Below, in pieces: positions 44,035-57,085 of a DNA stretch of 64,000 nt. Under the pieces are notes generated by a model. The model did not search any database. It worked only from the letters and a program-made list of their open reading frames with translations, and was not told the origin of the DNA. The DNA is from Oncomelania hupensis. Taxonomy: Eukaryota; Mollusca; Gastropoda; Littorinimorpha; Pomatiopsidae. The position numbers and the translations under genes are program-made. Where the stretch lies: positions 65,025,269 to 65,089,268 of the forward strand of contig CM072517.1 in assembly GCA_036898135.1 (NCBI GenBank), written 5' to 3'. Positions within the stretch are counted from its first letter, which is position 1; every line of letters begins with the position of its first letter.

Positions 44035-44610
44035 CTCTATAGATTTTTGGTTTCTAAAGTTTTGATTTTGTAAATGAGGGGTATGTCCAGTTAAATTGAA
44101 TTTACTCGAATTTTAAGCGACTGATGTCTAAAATCTTTTTTTGTTATTGACAAAGATATGATTGCAATAAAATATGATGAACTAATAAATTGAATTCGTG
44201 TTTCTGATTTAAAGGGAGACCCATATGTCCAAGTGGCCCTTGTATTATTTTGAGTAGTATATTTTCAGTAGTACCTGCCAATGCTTTGGCCTGAACTACT
44301 TATCGGTCGATACTACTTCAATGAATAGGCGCAAAATAAAAATTATGAACTGAATATTGTCCTTCATTGACCACAGCGACAGAAGAAAATAATAGAAAAA
44401 CTAATCACTGCAATAGTAACATCATCACAACCACATTGCTACCCCTAACAGCGGCAACTAAAGGACATTTTGCTTTAAATATAGCTATTGTGGTAATAGG
44501 GGCGGGGATGGGGGGGTGGAGGGGGAAAGGTGTGGGGCGAGAAGTTTGGTGGGGAGGGGGGTGTGGAGGGGAGGAGGAGATGGATCACTACAGTACTTTG
44601 AACGCACGCA

Positions 44611-44616
<6 letters not shown>

Positions 44617-44651
<35 letters not shown>

Positions 44652-44671
44652 ACACATACACACACACACAC
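44617..44671 (+). repeat. (CA)n microsatellite
   Basis: About 27 CA units with two interruptions, preceded by a G-rich tract (44501-44580). 44258-44500 shows nothing else. Confidence 0.85.
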
Positions 44672-44710
44672 ACGAACACCAAGATAAAGAAAATCAACAT
44701 TATACCTTAC

Positions 44711-44842
44711 CTTCTATAGAGCAGCAGCGGAATCTGAAAAGCCTATCTTTTGTGCGGCCGTCATAGGTCGAATTTATGCCGCTTAGGTACTCATCTGAAG
44801 CGCATTTGTGATTGAAGGGCTTTTTTAACTGGTTTACAACGG
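44711..44842 (-). CDS. Dermatopontin-like protein, exon 2
   Basis: Minus strand, acceptor tggtatttcag-type (ccatttcag) and donor GAAG|gtaagg. With one base from exon 1 it reads AVVNQLKKPFNHKCASDEYL, then SGINSTYDGRTKDRLFRFRC, then CSIEG. The signature 'PF...C.....L.GI.S.YD....DRLF.F.CC' is the dermatopontin repeat. It ends one base into a codon, matching exon 3. 132 nt. Confidence 0.7.
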
Positions 44843-45742
<900 letters not shown>

Positions 45743-45798
45743 GTCCAGATAAAAGCGCCTGTGATAGATAGGTAGATAGCTAGGTAGGTAGGTCATAC

Positions 45799-46039
45799 CA
45801 GTCCACTTGCAGGTTTCTTTTCCTCCAATTCGCACGTAGGCACAGTCAATGGCATATACCCTGATGGCGGTGTTGCTATCGTAACTGGTTTGAAACTTGC
45901 TAATGCTTTTTTCGGACTCGCATTGAAACGTAAACGGACCGTGTCTGTTCGGTTGATATTGCATACGAGCACTCGTCTGTTTGACCAACAGGATCAGACA
46001 CCCAGCAAACATTGCCCAGCGCATTCCTGAACAGAACAT
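45799..46039 (-). CDS. Dermatopontin-like secreted protein, exon 1
   Basis: Starts at one of two nearby ATGs (46039 or 46024); the latter gives MRWAMFAGCLILLVKQTSA, a good signal peptide, with likely cleavage after Ala. The mature part reads RMQYQPNRHGPFTFQCESEK, then SISKFQTSYDSN and AIRVYAIDC, ending CKWTG at donor ACTG|gtatga. This matches the dermatopontin plan 'F.F.C....SIS...S......R...I.C' followed by C.WT. Dermatopontins are small extracellular-matrix proteins (about 180-200 residues); in molluscs they occur in shell matrix. Exons 1-3 supply about 160 residues. Clade and paralogue unknown. Confidence 0.72.
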
Positions 46040-46574
46040 CGACATCAACAGTAGCTCTATGCAGGTAAGGACCATCGTTGTTGTGTGTGCTGTTTAATAG
46101 ATAATGGTGACAGAAACCTTCGCAGAAAATGTCCATGCAACATCTTTGTCATTATTTGTTAATGGTGACGATAAGGTGGAAAAACTAGTCAAATTATAAA
46201 ACTCTATACATACTTTCTGAAATTCATTTTGTCAAATTGGAAATGTTACAAACATTAAAGCACGAGGTGTGAAATGGTTTGGGCGTCAGTGTGAATTTAT
46301 TTGGGGCGAAGAGAGGAAGAGGAGAGGGGGGGGGGTGTGTATTAAAAGGACCACTCGCACACCTGTGACAAGACATGATATTTTACGAAATGTAGAAACT
46401 AATTTATTATTTGGAATGTTATATTCAATTTAAACATACCAGTTACACTCCCATGTATAAGACTTTGGACACTGTGAAGTCTGGTAGTGTGTGGGAACGG
46501 CATAAACCTGTGACGCCATTTGTAGGTGACCATTAACAGGAACCTTTTTCTGGTGTACTTAATACCCTGTGGGT

Positions 46575-47010
46575 TCGGGCACTGAATAGAACAGACCCAA
46601 CGTTTCCCGGTGTGTAGTAAGAGGCGACTAACAGGGGTGATGTCCGCACGACATGACTGGGCGAATGTCTTCTATACAGAAGTCACCGTCCAGGACGGAC
46701 CCCGCGGAGGGACTTCATGTTACTACATGTTCAACGACCACGTGCACGGGACCAAGGCGAGCCACTCTGTACTGTACTCGTAGATTTCGGCTGTGGCCAG
46801 CAACCTGGAGAGGATTGCCCAAGACACACCATGTGATGAACAGAACCATTCGCTTCATACCGGATCTGTCGTCGCCCGGGTCACCAAGGACCGCGCCTTC
46901 CTTTGGCCATCAGGACGGAAGTGATAAGTGTGCTACTGATGGACAAATTAGCAGGATCCGCACGAGAGACAACATCGTCATAGGAACCTGGAATGTCAGG
47001 ACCCAAACTG
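46575..47010 (+). mobile_element. LINE 5' fragment (probably family A), start of endonuclease
   Basis: A frame ends in IVIGTWNVRTQTAEG, the characteristic first strand of LINE endonucleases, preceded by an Arg-rich region. The match breaks off at about 47010, so only the 5' end of an element is present. Assignment to family A is inferred because no other copy here covers this part. 46040-46574 and 47011-47344 hold nothing recognisable. Confidence 0.5.
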
Positions 47011-47355
47011 CGGAGGGACCCCCGTTGGGGTGCCGGGGTTTTCAGTATAAATAGTATCCCCACTTTCTGGAAATTTAGTGCTTTAAATTCCCACTGTCGC
47101 TGTCTTTCTAATTTGTTCTTTCTCATTCCTGCTCTGATCTATCAATCTGCTATACTATCTTTTTCTTCGCTAGACCAGTCACCTACCTTTTTTCTTGAAA
47201 ACTCTTCCGGGACAAGACTCCTTATTTGTGTGTGAGGTCTGTTGGATCAGCTTGGGAATATTGGACGCTTTCTGCCAGGTGGTCACTAGGGCTTCCTATG
47301 ATGTTATTATTTAGCAGTGTAGGCCTTTATATGTATGTGTTTTGTTTATAATGAT

Positions 47356-47356
<1 letters not shown>

Positions 47357-47396
<40 letters not shown>

Positions 47397-49553
47397 AGCG
47401 AGAATCGTATATTATAACATTATTACATACTGTTTAAATAAACCAGCAACAAATTCAGTATCAGCAAATTTATATTATATCTTGTTAATTTAAATAAAAT
47501 CTCATTAACATTCTCTATCATATATAAGCATATATATAAATCATTTATAATTTACATTCTGATCAATCATAATTTTAATAAAATTAGAATGCATCACATA
47601 ATAACAGTCAAAATATAATCTAAATCATATAAATATTTTCACACTATCAATCAATAAAATCTACATCTATTACATCTATATAATTGACAAATCTCTAATT
47701 CTCAGATCACAGTAATAGATACCCATTCCACATAATGTACAAGTACTCTCAACTCAGAAAATATCATTACAATCTCCCGTCATAATTTCTTAAACACAAA
47801 AGTAAACATATTATAGAATAATTTATGTACATACCATTCATTCGATATCACCAATTTTGTTAAAAACATTTTTTCCATTGTATGACATAATTTACTTTAG
47901 CATTCCATTTTTTAACAACAATTTTTCTAACATATAATAACATAAATTTATTCTTTTTTTCAGTGAGAGAATCTTCTTTACTAACACCAAAGTTAATAAT
48001 TTTTATTTTTAGTTTTTTTAATTATATACAAATTTGTACCTTAATATTATATGTTAAATAAATTCATCAAATAAAAATGTATCATACATAAAAAAATCAG
48101 CAATAAATGTACACCTGCTCAATCCAATGAGTCTTTGAAATTGACCTTTGACCCACCTTTATCCTTTCATTAAAACATATTGGTTCTGCAAGTAATTCTC
48201 CTGACTGCTCTATATCAACCTTATAGAAAAAATGTTTATATCCTGTAAAAAACATTTTCCCAAAAAGTATTTGTAGCTCTATATAATTTAGTAATTCCAG
48301 GTCCGTATAATTCAATTTTATCTATATATATATTCAAAATCTGCTTTAATAAAGTTTTTCCATTTGTGTTGACTAGTTTTTAATTTCCTAATCCAAGTCA
48401 TTTTCAGAGCTACAATAAAATTTTTAATATCCACTAAGCCTATACCCCCATCTTTAACATTTTTAATTGCAGTTTTTCTACTAATTCTATCTGGTTTTTT
48501 CTTCCATACAAACTGATAACACATTGTTTGCAATTCTTTTATAACATTATCTGGTGGGTTTGGTAGCAGCAGCCATAAATGAACCAACTTCGAAAGAATT
48601 AACGACTTCAATACTGCAACTCTACCAAGTGGTGTAATATTCCTTTTAGACCAAATTAAAAATAATTTTCTAACTTCATAAAATTTGTCATTATAATTTA
48701 ATTGAAAACAGTTATTAATTGAGTTTGTTAGCAATATTCCTAAAATTTTCATCTGTAAAGGATTCCATGTCATACCTAAATGCTGCATGTACTGTACATG
48801 ACAGTTTTTCCTACTGCCCAACCACATAGCACTAGATTTTTCTGCATTTAATCGTAAACCAGATCTTCTGCCAAAGGTATCCAACAATTCAATACACTTT
48901 TCAAAAGATGTCTGATCCCCTTCAAGTAAAAATTCTGTGTCATCTGCGTATTGAGAAATTTTGTGTTCAACATTATTAACAATAATACCTTTAATATCCT
49001 TATTTTCCCGAATCATTGTAGCCAAGATTTCAACACACAATACGAATAAATAGGGCGACACTGGGTCTCCTTGTCTACATCCTCTTTCAATATTAAACCA
49101 AGTTGAAGCATGTCCATTTACCAAAACTGTTGATTTAATATCACTATAAAAAATCATAATCCATCTTCTTAGATCTTGACCAAAACCAAACTCTATTAAT
49201 ACCTTATGCATAAAAGACCAATCTAAAGAATCAAACGCCTTTTCAAAATCAACATTTAATAATAAACCAGGCAATTTTTTTCTATCTAAGTATTCAATCA
49301 TGTCATATAATAACCTTATATTATCTCCAATATATCTACCACTTATGAAACCTGTTTGATCTTCATTTATGAGAATATCTAACACTTTCTTTAATCTCGA
49401 GGCAATACAAGCCGATCCAATCTTATATATCACATTTAACAGTGAAATAGGTCTCCAATTTTGAATTAAATCTCTGGATTTTTCACCCTTAGGAATACAT
49501 ATAATAATTCCTTCTCTCTGAACAGATGTTAATTTTCCATTTCTAAAGCCTTA
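47357..49553 (-). mobile_element. Tx1/L1-type LINE, 5'-truncated, with poly(A) and target duplication
   Basis: A minus-strand insertion of about 2.2 kb. The poly(A) tail appears as a T run at 47358-47392. Both flanks carry TTTATAATGATG (47345-47356 and 49554-49565), a 12-bp target duplication. The body is markedly AT-rich. It encodes the second half of an L1-like ORF2 (see pseudogene entry). Complete 3' end, truncated 5' end. Confidence 0.9.
48060..49553 (-). pseudogene. L1/Tx1-type reverse transcriptase and C-terminal region
   Basis: From the 5' truncation: IPKGEKSRDLIQNWRPISLL (RT domain 1-2), NEDQTGFISGRYIGDNIRLL, VDFEKAFDSLDW (catalytic Asp), RGCRQGDPVSPYLF, QYADDTEFLL (YADD box), FGRRSGLRLNAEKS and ILGILLTNS. 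The frame is open to 48318, then a frameshift leads to SGELLAEPICFNERIKVG (48097-48315), and a second shift to a short FLFDEFI end. No endonuclease remains. Residue patterns such as AEP..FN..IK after RT point to the Tx1 side of the L1 group. Confidence 0.88.
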
Positions 49554-49676
49554 TTTATAATGATGTTTGTATTCTATTTTGTTTTTGTAAACGGTGTTCG
49601 ATAAATTAGAGTATAGACTTAGCGTCCCCTGCGTGGGATGTCTTTATTGTAAAGTGACTGGCTGGTGGAGAGCATT

Positions 49677-49952
49677 CATACACATACATCACTCAAACAG
49701 GTGGTGTAAAGGCAGGGAGATCGCTATTAGAAGACGGAAGAAAATCGAATTTTTATTTTTGAAATTTTTATATTGACTGCATCCTGTACCATTATTGAAG
49801 GGAGGGAGGAAACCGGGGTGCACGGAGAAAACCCTCGGTGACCTCAGTAGTCTCGTACCTAAGTCACATACGTTCGCCCCTTGCGGGAATCGAACCCGCG
49901 ACCTTCGGCATAGGAAACCGGCGACTTATCCACTGCGCCACGAGGCCACCCC
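49677..49952 (-). mobile_element. SINE family S1, copy d (3' part missing)
   Basis: Complete tRNA-like head at 49952-49880 (minus strand) and adjoining body, but the sequence stops at about 49677 before the conserved 3' end. Loss of the 3' part is unusual for retroposition and suggests later deletion. Confidence 0.75.
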
Positions 49953-49989
49953 AAGGTATTTCCAGACAAGTGTGGACATTTAATGCTAA

Positions 49990-50800
49990 CATAGTACCCA
50001 TAATTATTTATTATTTTAGTTATGATCTTGACCTTGCGATGACCATGACTTCCGGCTTGGACACCCATGTACGATCACATAAACTACAGCAAAAGTGTAT
50101 TATGCCCCCCCCCCCTCCCAAAATCACATTGAGATGACCTTGACATTCACATGACCTCTGATGCTTATGTAGGGTCAGATAACCCAATGATATGTTGATG
50201 CAAACTATAGGTCAAATATAGAGATATTCAACTTTTGTGTGCATTAACAATTTTAAATACTTTGAGGTGCCAAAACTTACCTAGACCTTCAAGATGAATG
50301 CAAAAAGCGTCACAACTATAAGAGATGAATCTAGTATCTCTTATTTACAACAAGATTAGACTCGCGATCTTTCATTGTTTAGGGTCAAGGTCATTTTAAA
50401 GTACCCATACGAGCCGACTTTGGACAGCGCCAGTGACATTGGACTCGCAGCGAGGCTGACCCAATTTCCATAGGATATGTGTCTCATTGATATCTATCAT
50501 GCATCAAACAATCACGTTCAAAATAATGCAAAACAGCAAGTTTGAACCGTTTGTAGCCTAAAGAACCCAAAAAAAAAATCATGGACTGATAGGCCACGAT
50601 TTGAACTATCTGAAAGGAAAAGATATAAATAAATAAACATCAGATCAGCCAATTTGTTTTTTTTTTAAAGCTACAGCGCATATCTCAAGAACCAATCAAC
50701 TGATTTTGAACATCATATGAACATTACCTAGGTTAGTGCCAGTGGCCTGCCCTCCGTGCCATTATATTTGCTCTACAACAAAGGTCAAGGTGACTAGAGT
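49990..50800. repeat. Dispersed repeat family R, copies in both orientations
   Basis: 49990-50530 is a plus-oriented copy (TGACCTTGA at 50135) that also includes TCAAGGTCA at 50385. 50650-50800 resembles the reverse of the 40540-40770 fragment. Noncoding. Confidence 0.5.
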
Positions 50801-50827
50801 TTATTTGCTGCGAAATGCGTTTTGCTC

Positions 50828-51262
50828 CTACCCTATCCTATCCCGTAACTCGGAGGTCGTAGGGGCACCACAGATAATCGTTTAACCAGCCTACTCCATC
50901 TTTCCCTGTCCTCAACAACCCTGATGGTTTCACTCAGTGTCAAACCAGTCCATTCTCGAATGTTGTCCTCCCACCTCCTTTTTCGGTCTCCCTCTTCTTC
51001 TACCTCCTTCCACTATGCCTTGCAGGATGGTCTTTGCAAGACCTGATGATCTGGTGACGTGGCAATACCATCGGAGTTTCCGTTTTGTCACCACCGTGAG
51101 CAGGTCATCGTGTTGTCCAATGGCTTGTGTGATGGCCTTTCGGGCTTCGTCATTGGTGTTGTGCTGGGTATAGGAAATGCCCAGAAATCTTCTGTAGCAC
51201 CTTATCTCCATGCTTTGTATTCTTCGTTTTAGATCTGCTGTGAGGGTCCAGGTTTCGCAAGT
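50828..51262 (-). mobile_element. LINE family A, copy E (3' end only)
   Basis: Minus strand. MEIRCYRRFLGISYTQHNTN, KRKLRWYCHVTRSSG and GRRRGRPKKEVGGQ precede the GGATA-type end at 50830-50846. Broken by a frameshift after RPKK. The 5' truncation is at about 51262. Confidence 0.85.
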
Positions 51263-51768
51263 GTTTTGCTCAAAATCTCCAAAGAACGGTAAAAGCGATT
51301 TAGTTTTGTTTTGGTATATAGATACTTCAAATCATGGGCCATCCTTCAGCGGCAGGCCAGTTGTCGGTCAATGAATTTTACTTTTTTTGTTCTAAGCACA
51401 CTTTTTGCCTTATCTCACGACTAACTGAACCAATATTCATCATTTTTACCTTGCGGATACTTTAACTTCTGCTGAGGATGTTAGATCATTAGGATTTGTA
51501 CTTTCTCCAAGGCCAAGGTCATTGTACGTCCCCCATTATCTCAACATGTTTTGCGCTGTATCTATACCTCTGCTGAGCCAATTTGTGTTGTTTGTTTGTT
51601 TGTTTGTCTGTTTGCTTGAATATAGTTCAGGTAGTTGCCCATCATTCGACGTTAAAGCCGAGTCACCACGCAGCCAAGAAAATTATTTCAGTATTTTAAT
51701 TTTTTTTTAAATACAGAAATGATTAGAGAAAATACGAACACACACACACACGCACACACACACCCACG

Positions 51769-51805
<37 letters not shown>

Positions 51806-52824
51806 TTGCAATACATCAAAACTGGGTTTATTTAAGAATGTAGGAATCGGAAAGTGTTTTTTTGACGGAAAGAACGCAAACTTCTTCTAAAAATGTAAGA
51901 ATCTAAAAATTGGCTCTTTCCGTCTAAAAAGTTGACCTAGTTCGTCTCCTATTAGCGACGAAATAGATCGAGTTTTCTTCAAAATTTCTCCGAAAATTGA
52001 CTGTATTTTCTCCGTCCCGGATAGAGCACTCCTGTGTACTTAAAACACTCTCATGCTCTACAACTGCACTCCCATGCACTAAAAGAGCACTCCTGTGTAC
52101 TTAGAAAAAAAAGTGGGTCACTGGAAAACACTGGGTGACTAATACACACACCCATTTCCTGCATAAAAAGCAAGGTTAGGCACCCATTTCAAGGCTTATG
52201 TCTCCGCAAATAAACACACACCTACACACCTACACGAATGCTACAATATAACGACTGTGACACATGTATGGGTGCTTAACTGGGTTAAGTTCTTATTATG
52301 TAGAAAATTACCACTTAATTTTGAAATTGCTTATTTGTGGGCTGTGTCAGCGTCTGGAAATACATCTGAACGGCTTGCCAGCTATCACGTAGCGCAAAAT
52401 CGGGGAATTAAAAGGTGAATGATGAAAATGGGGAACATTGTTGGGTTCTCATTCCTCTTCCCTTGAGTGGCGCTGCAATATGACTGCCTTGCTTTCGATT
52501 GGAAAGCGATTCGAAATTGACTAGCATAGCAGCAGAGGTGACAGGTATGTTTCCAAAATCAACACAAAATAAAATAAATAAGAATGAATTAGAACACATA
52601 TACATACTAAAAAAAAAAAAAAAAAAGGAACAACTACCTGTACATATGCAGATTGCCTAGTGAAGATCCCAAGTGTTCGAGCAGACACTAACCACACGAA
52701 AATCCGGATTTTGCTAAGGTTAATCTTCAGCACACGCCAGTGCCGCCTACATCCGGCGAAATCCACCTCTCGAGAGAAAATTGTTTCACGATGAGCAACT
52801 TGGTGACAGACGCACACATACTAC
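51263..52824. other. Unassigned stretch with a (CA)n microsatellite
   Basis: Contains (CA)n at about 51737-51806 and a repeated phrase gagcactcctgtgtactta (about 52024 and 52086). No gene or mobile element recognised on either strand. Confidence 0.4.
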
Positions 52825-52863
52825 CGTATAAATAATAATATAAATAATAATAATAATAATAAC

Positions 52864-52926
<63 letters not shown>

Positions 52927-53240
52927 TACAGGCAATTTATACAGCGCTTTCCAAAATCACATGTAGCGCTTTACACAAACAAATGTAAACACAACATGCG
53001 TAGCCTACATTGGTCAATAACACGCAACCACATACACATCCCAACACCAAAAATAACAAACAACACTCACTCATGGCGCCTAAGAAAAGGCCTCTCTAAA
53101 AAGATGCGTCTTCAAGTTCATTTTAAAAGACGCTAGTGAAGGACTGTGACGGACGGACCGAGGTAGCGAGTTCCAGGTCTGAACGGAGAAGAAACTGAAG
53201 GCTCGACCACCGTGTCTCACCCTGTGGTATTCTGGTACAC
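52825..53240 (-). mobile_element. CR1/Jockey-like LINE, extreme 3' end
   Basis: The minus-strand frame RHGGRAFSFFSVQTWNSLPR, then SVRHSPSLASFKMNLKTHLF, is the typical C-terminal end of CR1/Jockey-type ORF2. It is followed by a 3' UTR ending GGAAAGCGCTGTATAAATTG-CCTGTAATTATT and an (ATT)n tail at about 52925-52827. The 3' terminus resembles those of SINEs S1 and S2. Confidence 0.75.
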
Positions 53241-54109
53241 GGAACATAAAACATAAAATAACAATAACCCTCACCACTTGTAGTCATGTTTGCCATAAAA
53301 TATTGGGGAGGAAAGCCCAGCACTACCCGTGCCTTCCTTTTGGCCGCTGTTTTAGAGTGCCACACAAAGATTACCACAGTTGGAGCTAAAAAACGGTTCT
53401 GTACCCAAATCAGTTCAAATTCTTAATGTAGGTTGACTGAATGCTGGGCGTGTGTTTGTGTGCGTGTTGCCTATGGGCACACTATACTGGAATTCTATAA
53501 TATAAAGGCAATTTTATAACTATCCAGTATTCCTTGACTGTGCAATACTTAACTGATGTATACGTTCTCCTCACAAAACTGCGATTTGGCGCCTTGATCT
53601 CCGCTTTGTCTGGTGAGTGCGCTGTATCATAACAATTAATTAATACAGTACAGTTGTGTTCAAGTTCAATGTCAACAACGGCTGTGATAGTCATTGAACT
53701 GTCGATGTCCCGGTGACACGTTGCATCCACACGCATCTCTTGTCACCTCCCTATTGTACTCAAGCTGTACTTTTGCAGTCCGCTGGACCCAATATTAATA
53801 ATGACTAGCTAACTAACTCAAGCTGTGCTTGCATTGCACGCATGCAGGATGTGAACGCTAACTCGTCTGTCGGTCATCAACAGGTTAAAACGAGAAAGGC
53901 TTAGGTTACACACACTCCCCCTCCCCCTCCCTCCGGCTAGGAGCCTAATTTTATATTTGCTGTTTCATCGTTTATTTGTTTGTTTTTTTAATAAAAGGAC
54001 AAAGTTCCAAGATCGACTTAAGCACCAAAGCAGTTACTGTTTCATTCACCGCTCAAAACCAATTGAATATTTATTTTTATTATTCATTTTAGAAATTGTA
54101 CAATTAACT
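53241..54109. other. Unassigned stretch
   Basis: Includes an 84-codon minus-strand frame (53736-53482) with weak splice context, not accepted as a gene. Otherwise AT-rich with no recognised repeat. Confidence 0.35.
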
Positions 54110-54990
54110 GGAAGGGCAAATATCATTTGAATCAAAGGCTCCTTATCAAACTTGCAATGTTTAACATGAAAATGATTGCCCGGAAAAAAAAACAAATCAA
54201 ATTTTTAAACAGTGGCATTAAAATGCAAAGTAATACCGACTTTGATCTTTCTATGCTCTTGGCCTTGAGATGACCTTGACCTCCGGCTTCAAATGCAGTC
54301 AATGTAATATCAAATGAAATACAGCAAAATGTGTATTTTGCCCAAAAAAACAGTGCCCTTAAGATGACCTTGACCTTCAGTGACCTTGACCTTGATATTC
54401 CCGTGCCCTCTCATGCTCATGTATGATCAAACAACCCAGTGTTGTTGCATACTACGGGTTAAAAAAAAGGTAAAGGTGGTAAAGGTAATCCCATAGCCTT
54501 GTGGCCGTAGGGGAGCGTGATGTTGGAGATCACACTTATCTTGGGCCAGCGTAATGAGGGTGATGCCCATCTCTCTCCCTCGCTGCTTTACCTTCCCCAC
54601 CCTTAAGAGAGTAGGTACTCAGTCACAGTTGAGTCAACTGGGGGCGTTGTTATTTGTCGCTTCACGTTTCTCCGGTCACCCATCCAAGTGCTAACCGCAC
54701 TGGACGGTGCTTAACTTGCGACACAGTAGCGAGTGCTCCAACCACTGCGCTATCCGACACCCCACGGGTTAAAAAAACATTGTGTAAAAAATTGTCATTT
54801 TTTTACGAACATTTGTTGACCAGTGACCTTGGCCTTGAAGTGAAGTCATTCATTCACTGATCATTTATGAGGTCTCATGAATATACGCCATCTAACCAAG
54901 TTTGGTTGTGATAGTTGAAATAGGTTCTCAGAAATTAATATACTTGCAAGTTTTTCACATCCAGACGACGGACAGACAGATGAACGGACG
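54110..54990 (+). repeat. Dispersed repeat family R, copy split by a SINE
   Basis: TGACCTTGA occurs at 54271, 54365, 54381 and 54387. It ends in gacggacagacagatgaacg. A 296-bp SINE with target duplications interrupts it at 54468-54763. The best copy for defining the family. Confidence 0.6.
54468..54763 (-). mobile_element. Complete SINE with tRNA-like head fused to a 5S rRNA-like segment
   Basis: Flanked by 14-bp duplications ACGGGTTAAAAAAA (54454-54467 and 54764-54777). On the minus strand it begins GGGGTGTCGGATAGCGCAGT (tRNA-like A box) and then has GTTAAGCACCGTCCAGTGCG followed by GTTAGCACTTGGATGGGTGA-CC. The latter closely follows the internal promoter of 5S rRNA (A box to C box). A body of about 190 bp follows and ends in a short pyrimidine/T-rich tail. 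Probably transcribed by RNA polymerase III from the hybrid promoter. Confidence 0.75.
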
Positions 54991-55386
54991 GACAATAAAC
55001 ATTTCTAAGGCCTTTTTTTTTTTTTTTTTTAAATATTTGGGCCTTATTTCGCACCGATTTGCTAAAATCTGTTGTTTTTGTGGGTTTTTTTTCTGGGCGG
55101 GGGAGAATGAGGGAGAGGAGGGTGAATATATAGAATCGCATTGCTATGCATGCTAGTCAAAAAACCCATTTGAGACATGTGCTTGGTGAAAGCCTGATCA
55201 TCACAGGCCATGGTTCACTGGATCCATGACAGGGTTTCTTCACAAGCTATGTTTTATGATGAATTTGTTTTCTTCTTCTGCTAGTTTGTGTCCTGTGCTC
55301 CCCTGTCTCATGTATGACCACGTAACAAATGCCTAATCAAGCAGTGCAGTGTCAGGCTATACGGACTGTGATATTGTTGCATACAG
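54991..55386. other. Unassigned stretch
   Basis: Contains a T run at 55012-55030. No gene or repeat recognised. Confidence 0.35.
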
Positions 55387-55402
55387 ACTATGATATTGTT
55401 AC

Positions 55403-55476
<74 letters not shown>

Positions 55477-56744
55477 GGGTTTTTATATAGCAGGTACTCC
55501 AGCATATGACCAGACTCACCACGCTTTACATAGTCATTACATAAAAATACATGTACTCGATCAAACATCGCTTTTGCTACGATACACCAAAAGACAAAAC
55601 AGTAAAAGTAAAAACTAATTACAACTATGTACACAAATGACAAAAAAGACAGAAATAGAGTAGCAAAAACCTATTCACAGCTATTTATATGCCCGGTTAG
55701 ACACAGGAAGGAAAACAGTATAAATATTTACAGCCGTGTATACACTCACGGATCAGACAGAGACAAAAGAGGAGAGAATGGCAGCGGTATGCAAATCAGT
55801 CTGAATAATGCAGTTTGAAGAGGTGGGTTTTGAGGGCCTTTTTGAATGCTTGTGCTGATTGTATGTTGTGGATATGGGAGGGAAGGGAATTCAGACTATG
55901 CGAGACTATTATGACGTGGTCAGCTCATCGCCTTCACGTCCGGGGATCAGCTATAGCATTCTACGGAGACAATGTTTTACACAGACAACTTGAGAGACAG
56001 TTTTTCGAGAGATTTAATTTGCTAAACCACAACTCTTTCATTTTTGTTTTTTTAACTATTTATTTATTGCACAACACACATCAAAACATTAAAATACAAA
56101 ATCTTCATCCTACCTTTCTAGTATAATTCCATCACTTAATGTGGAGGCAGAGAACAAAGAAACTGAGAGCTGAGACAGAGAGCGGTGGTTAGCTCCTTTC
56201 ACTCGTGCATCATTTTATATATCAAAATGGGTATTCAGCCTCAACATTTCGCCTCCCAACTTAATAACGATTGGTCAACTGTGCAATTATGAATATTTAT
56301 AACAACACCTATATGGACATGCGTTCTTTCTCTTATTAATATTAATTTCCAGACACTTTCCCAAACCGTCTCACTATCTCTTATCATCATTACACCATTC
56401 TGTGGAGTTTCATTCACCACCTAACTGGCTCCACGATGTTAAAGGTGAAACAAAACTACATTAACCATCCTCCACGTCTTTCCTCTAACTTTGATTAAAA
56501 TTTAATTTCCCACAACAAGACATCGCCTCACTACCTATCTTATCACTTTTAAACACTCGCCTAACATCTAAACCATTATTTCTAAATTACTAATAGTGCA
56601 TCTATACTTGTAATCACCTCCACATCCCCTAATATTTACAAATGTATTATACAATAACTCTGTTTTGCTGAATAACCAAACCTATCAATGTCTTTATTTA
56701 TATTCATGCTTCACAAATTTCCTTTATAACCCACTCCCATAATC

Positions 56745-57085
56745 AACAAACATATTTCTTGTTTTACCTCTTATTTCCTGTTTCTTGTTTTAATTTCACA
56801 AAACCCACAACAATTTCTGACATTTCCACTACACCTTTTAATCATCTATCTCAACAATTTATTTATCTTCCGCTTCCTTAAGGTTTGGATAATTTCGGCG
56901 CTATTGACGTTTTCGTTTATATAACCTCTTATTATCAACACTAACACAGACTTCTTTAGATCAGAGCTAAGCATTTCCAGCAACTGTAATACGCTTCTAA
57001 ATTTGTTAAAACGTTACATCAATTCCAACAACTGTGGTACACTTCTAACATTGTATTAAAACCATAATTTGGACTCTGTCATATA
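56745..57085 (-). repeat. Internal direct repeat, copy 1 (~340 bp)
   Basis: Nearly identical to 57848-58184 over its whole length, ending at the plus-strand phrase ggactctgtcata in both. Differences are a handful of substitutions (for example acaccttt versus acccctttt). Confidence 0.85.

Larger units (their letters stand above)
42657..44257 (+). mobile_element. Tc1-type DNA transposon, 1.6 kb
   Basis: Inverted ends of about 26 bp (CTACTCAAAATAATTGAAGG left; CTACTCAAAATAATACAAGG right, read inward) flanked by TA (42655-42656, 44258-44259). It contains one transposase pseudogene. Inserted in intron 2 of the dermatopontin-like gene. Confidence 0.9.

Noticed and set aside
53482..53736. 84-codon minus-strand frame as a host exon
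   Set aside because: Start and end splice signals are weak and no family features are visible; left unassigned.
54660..54720. 5S rRNA gene
   Set aside because: Only the internal promoter part is 5S-like; the segment is inside a 296-bp SINE with target duplications.
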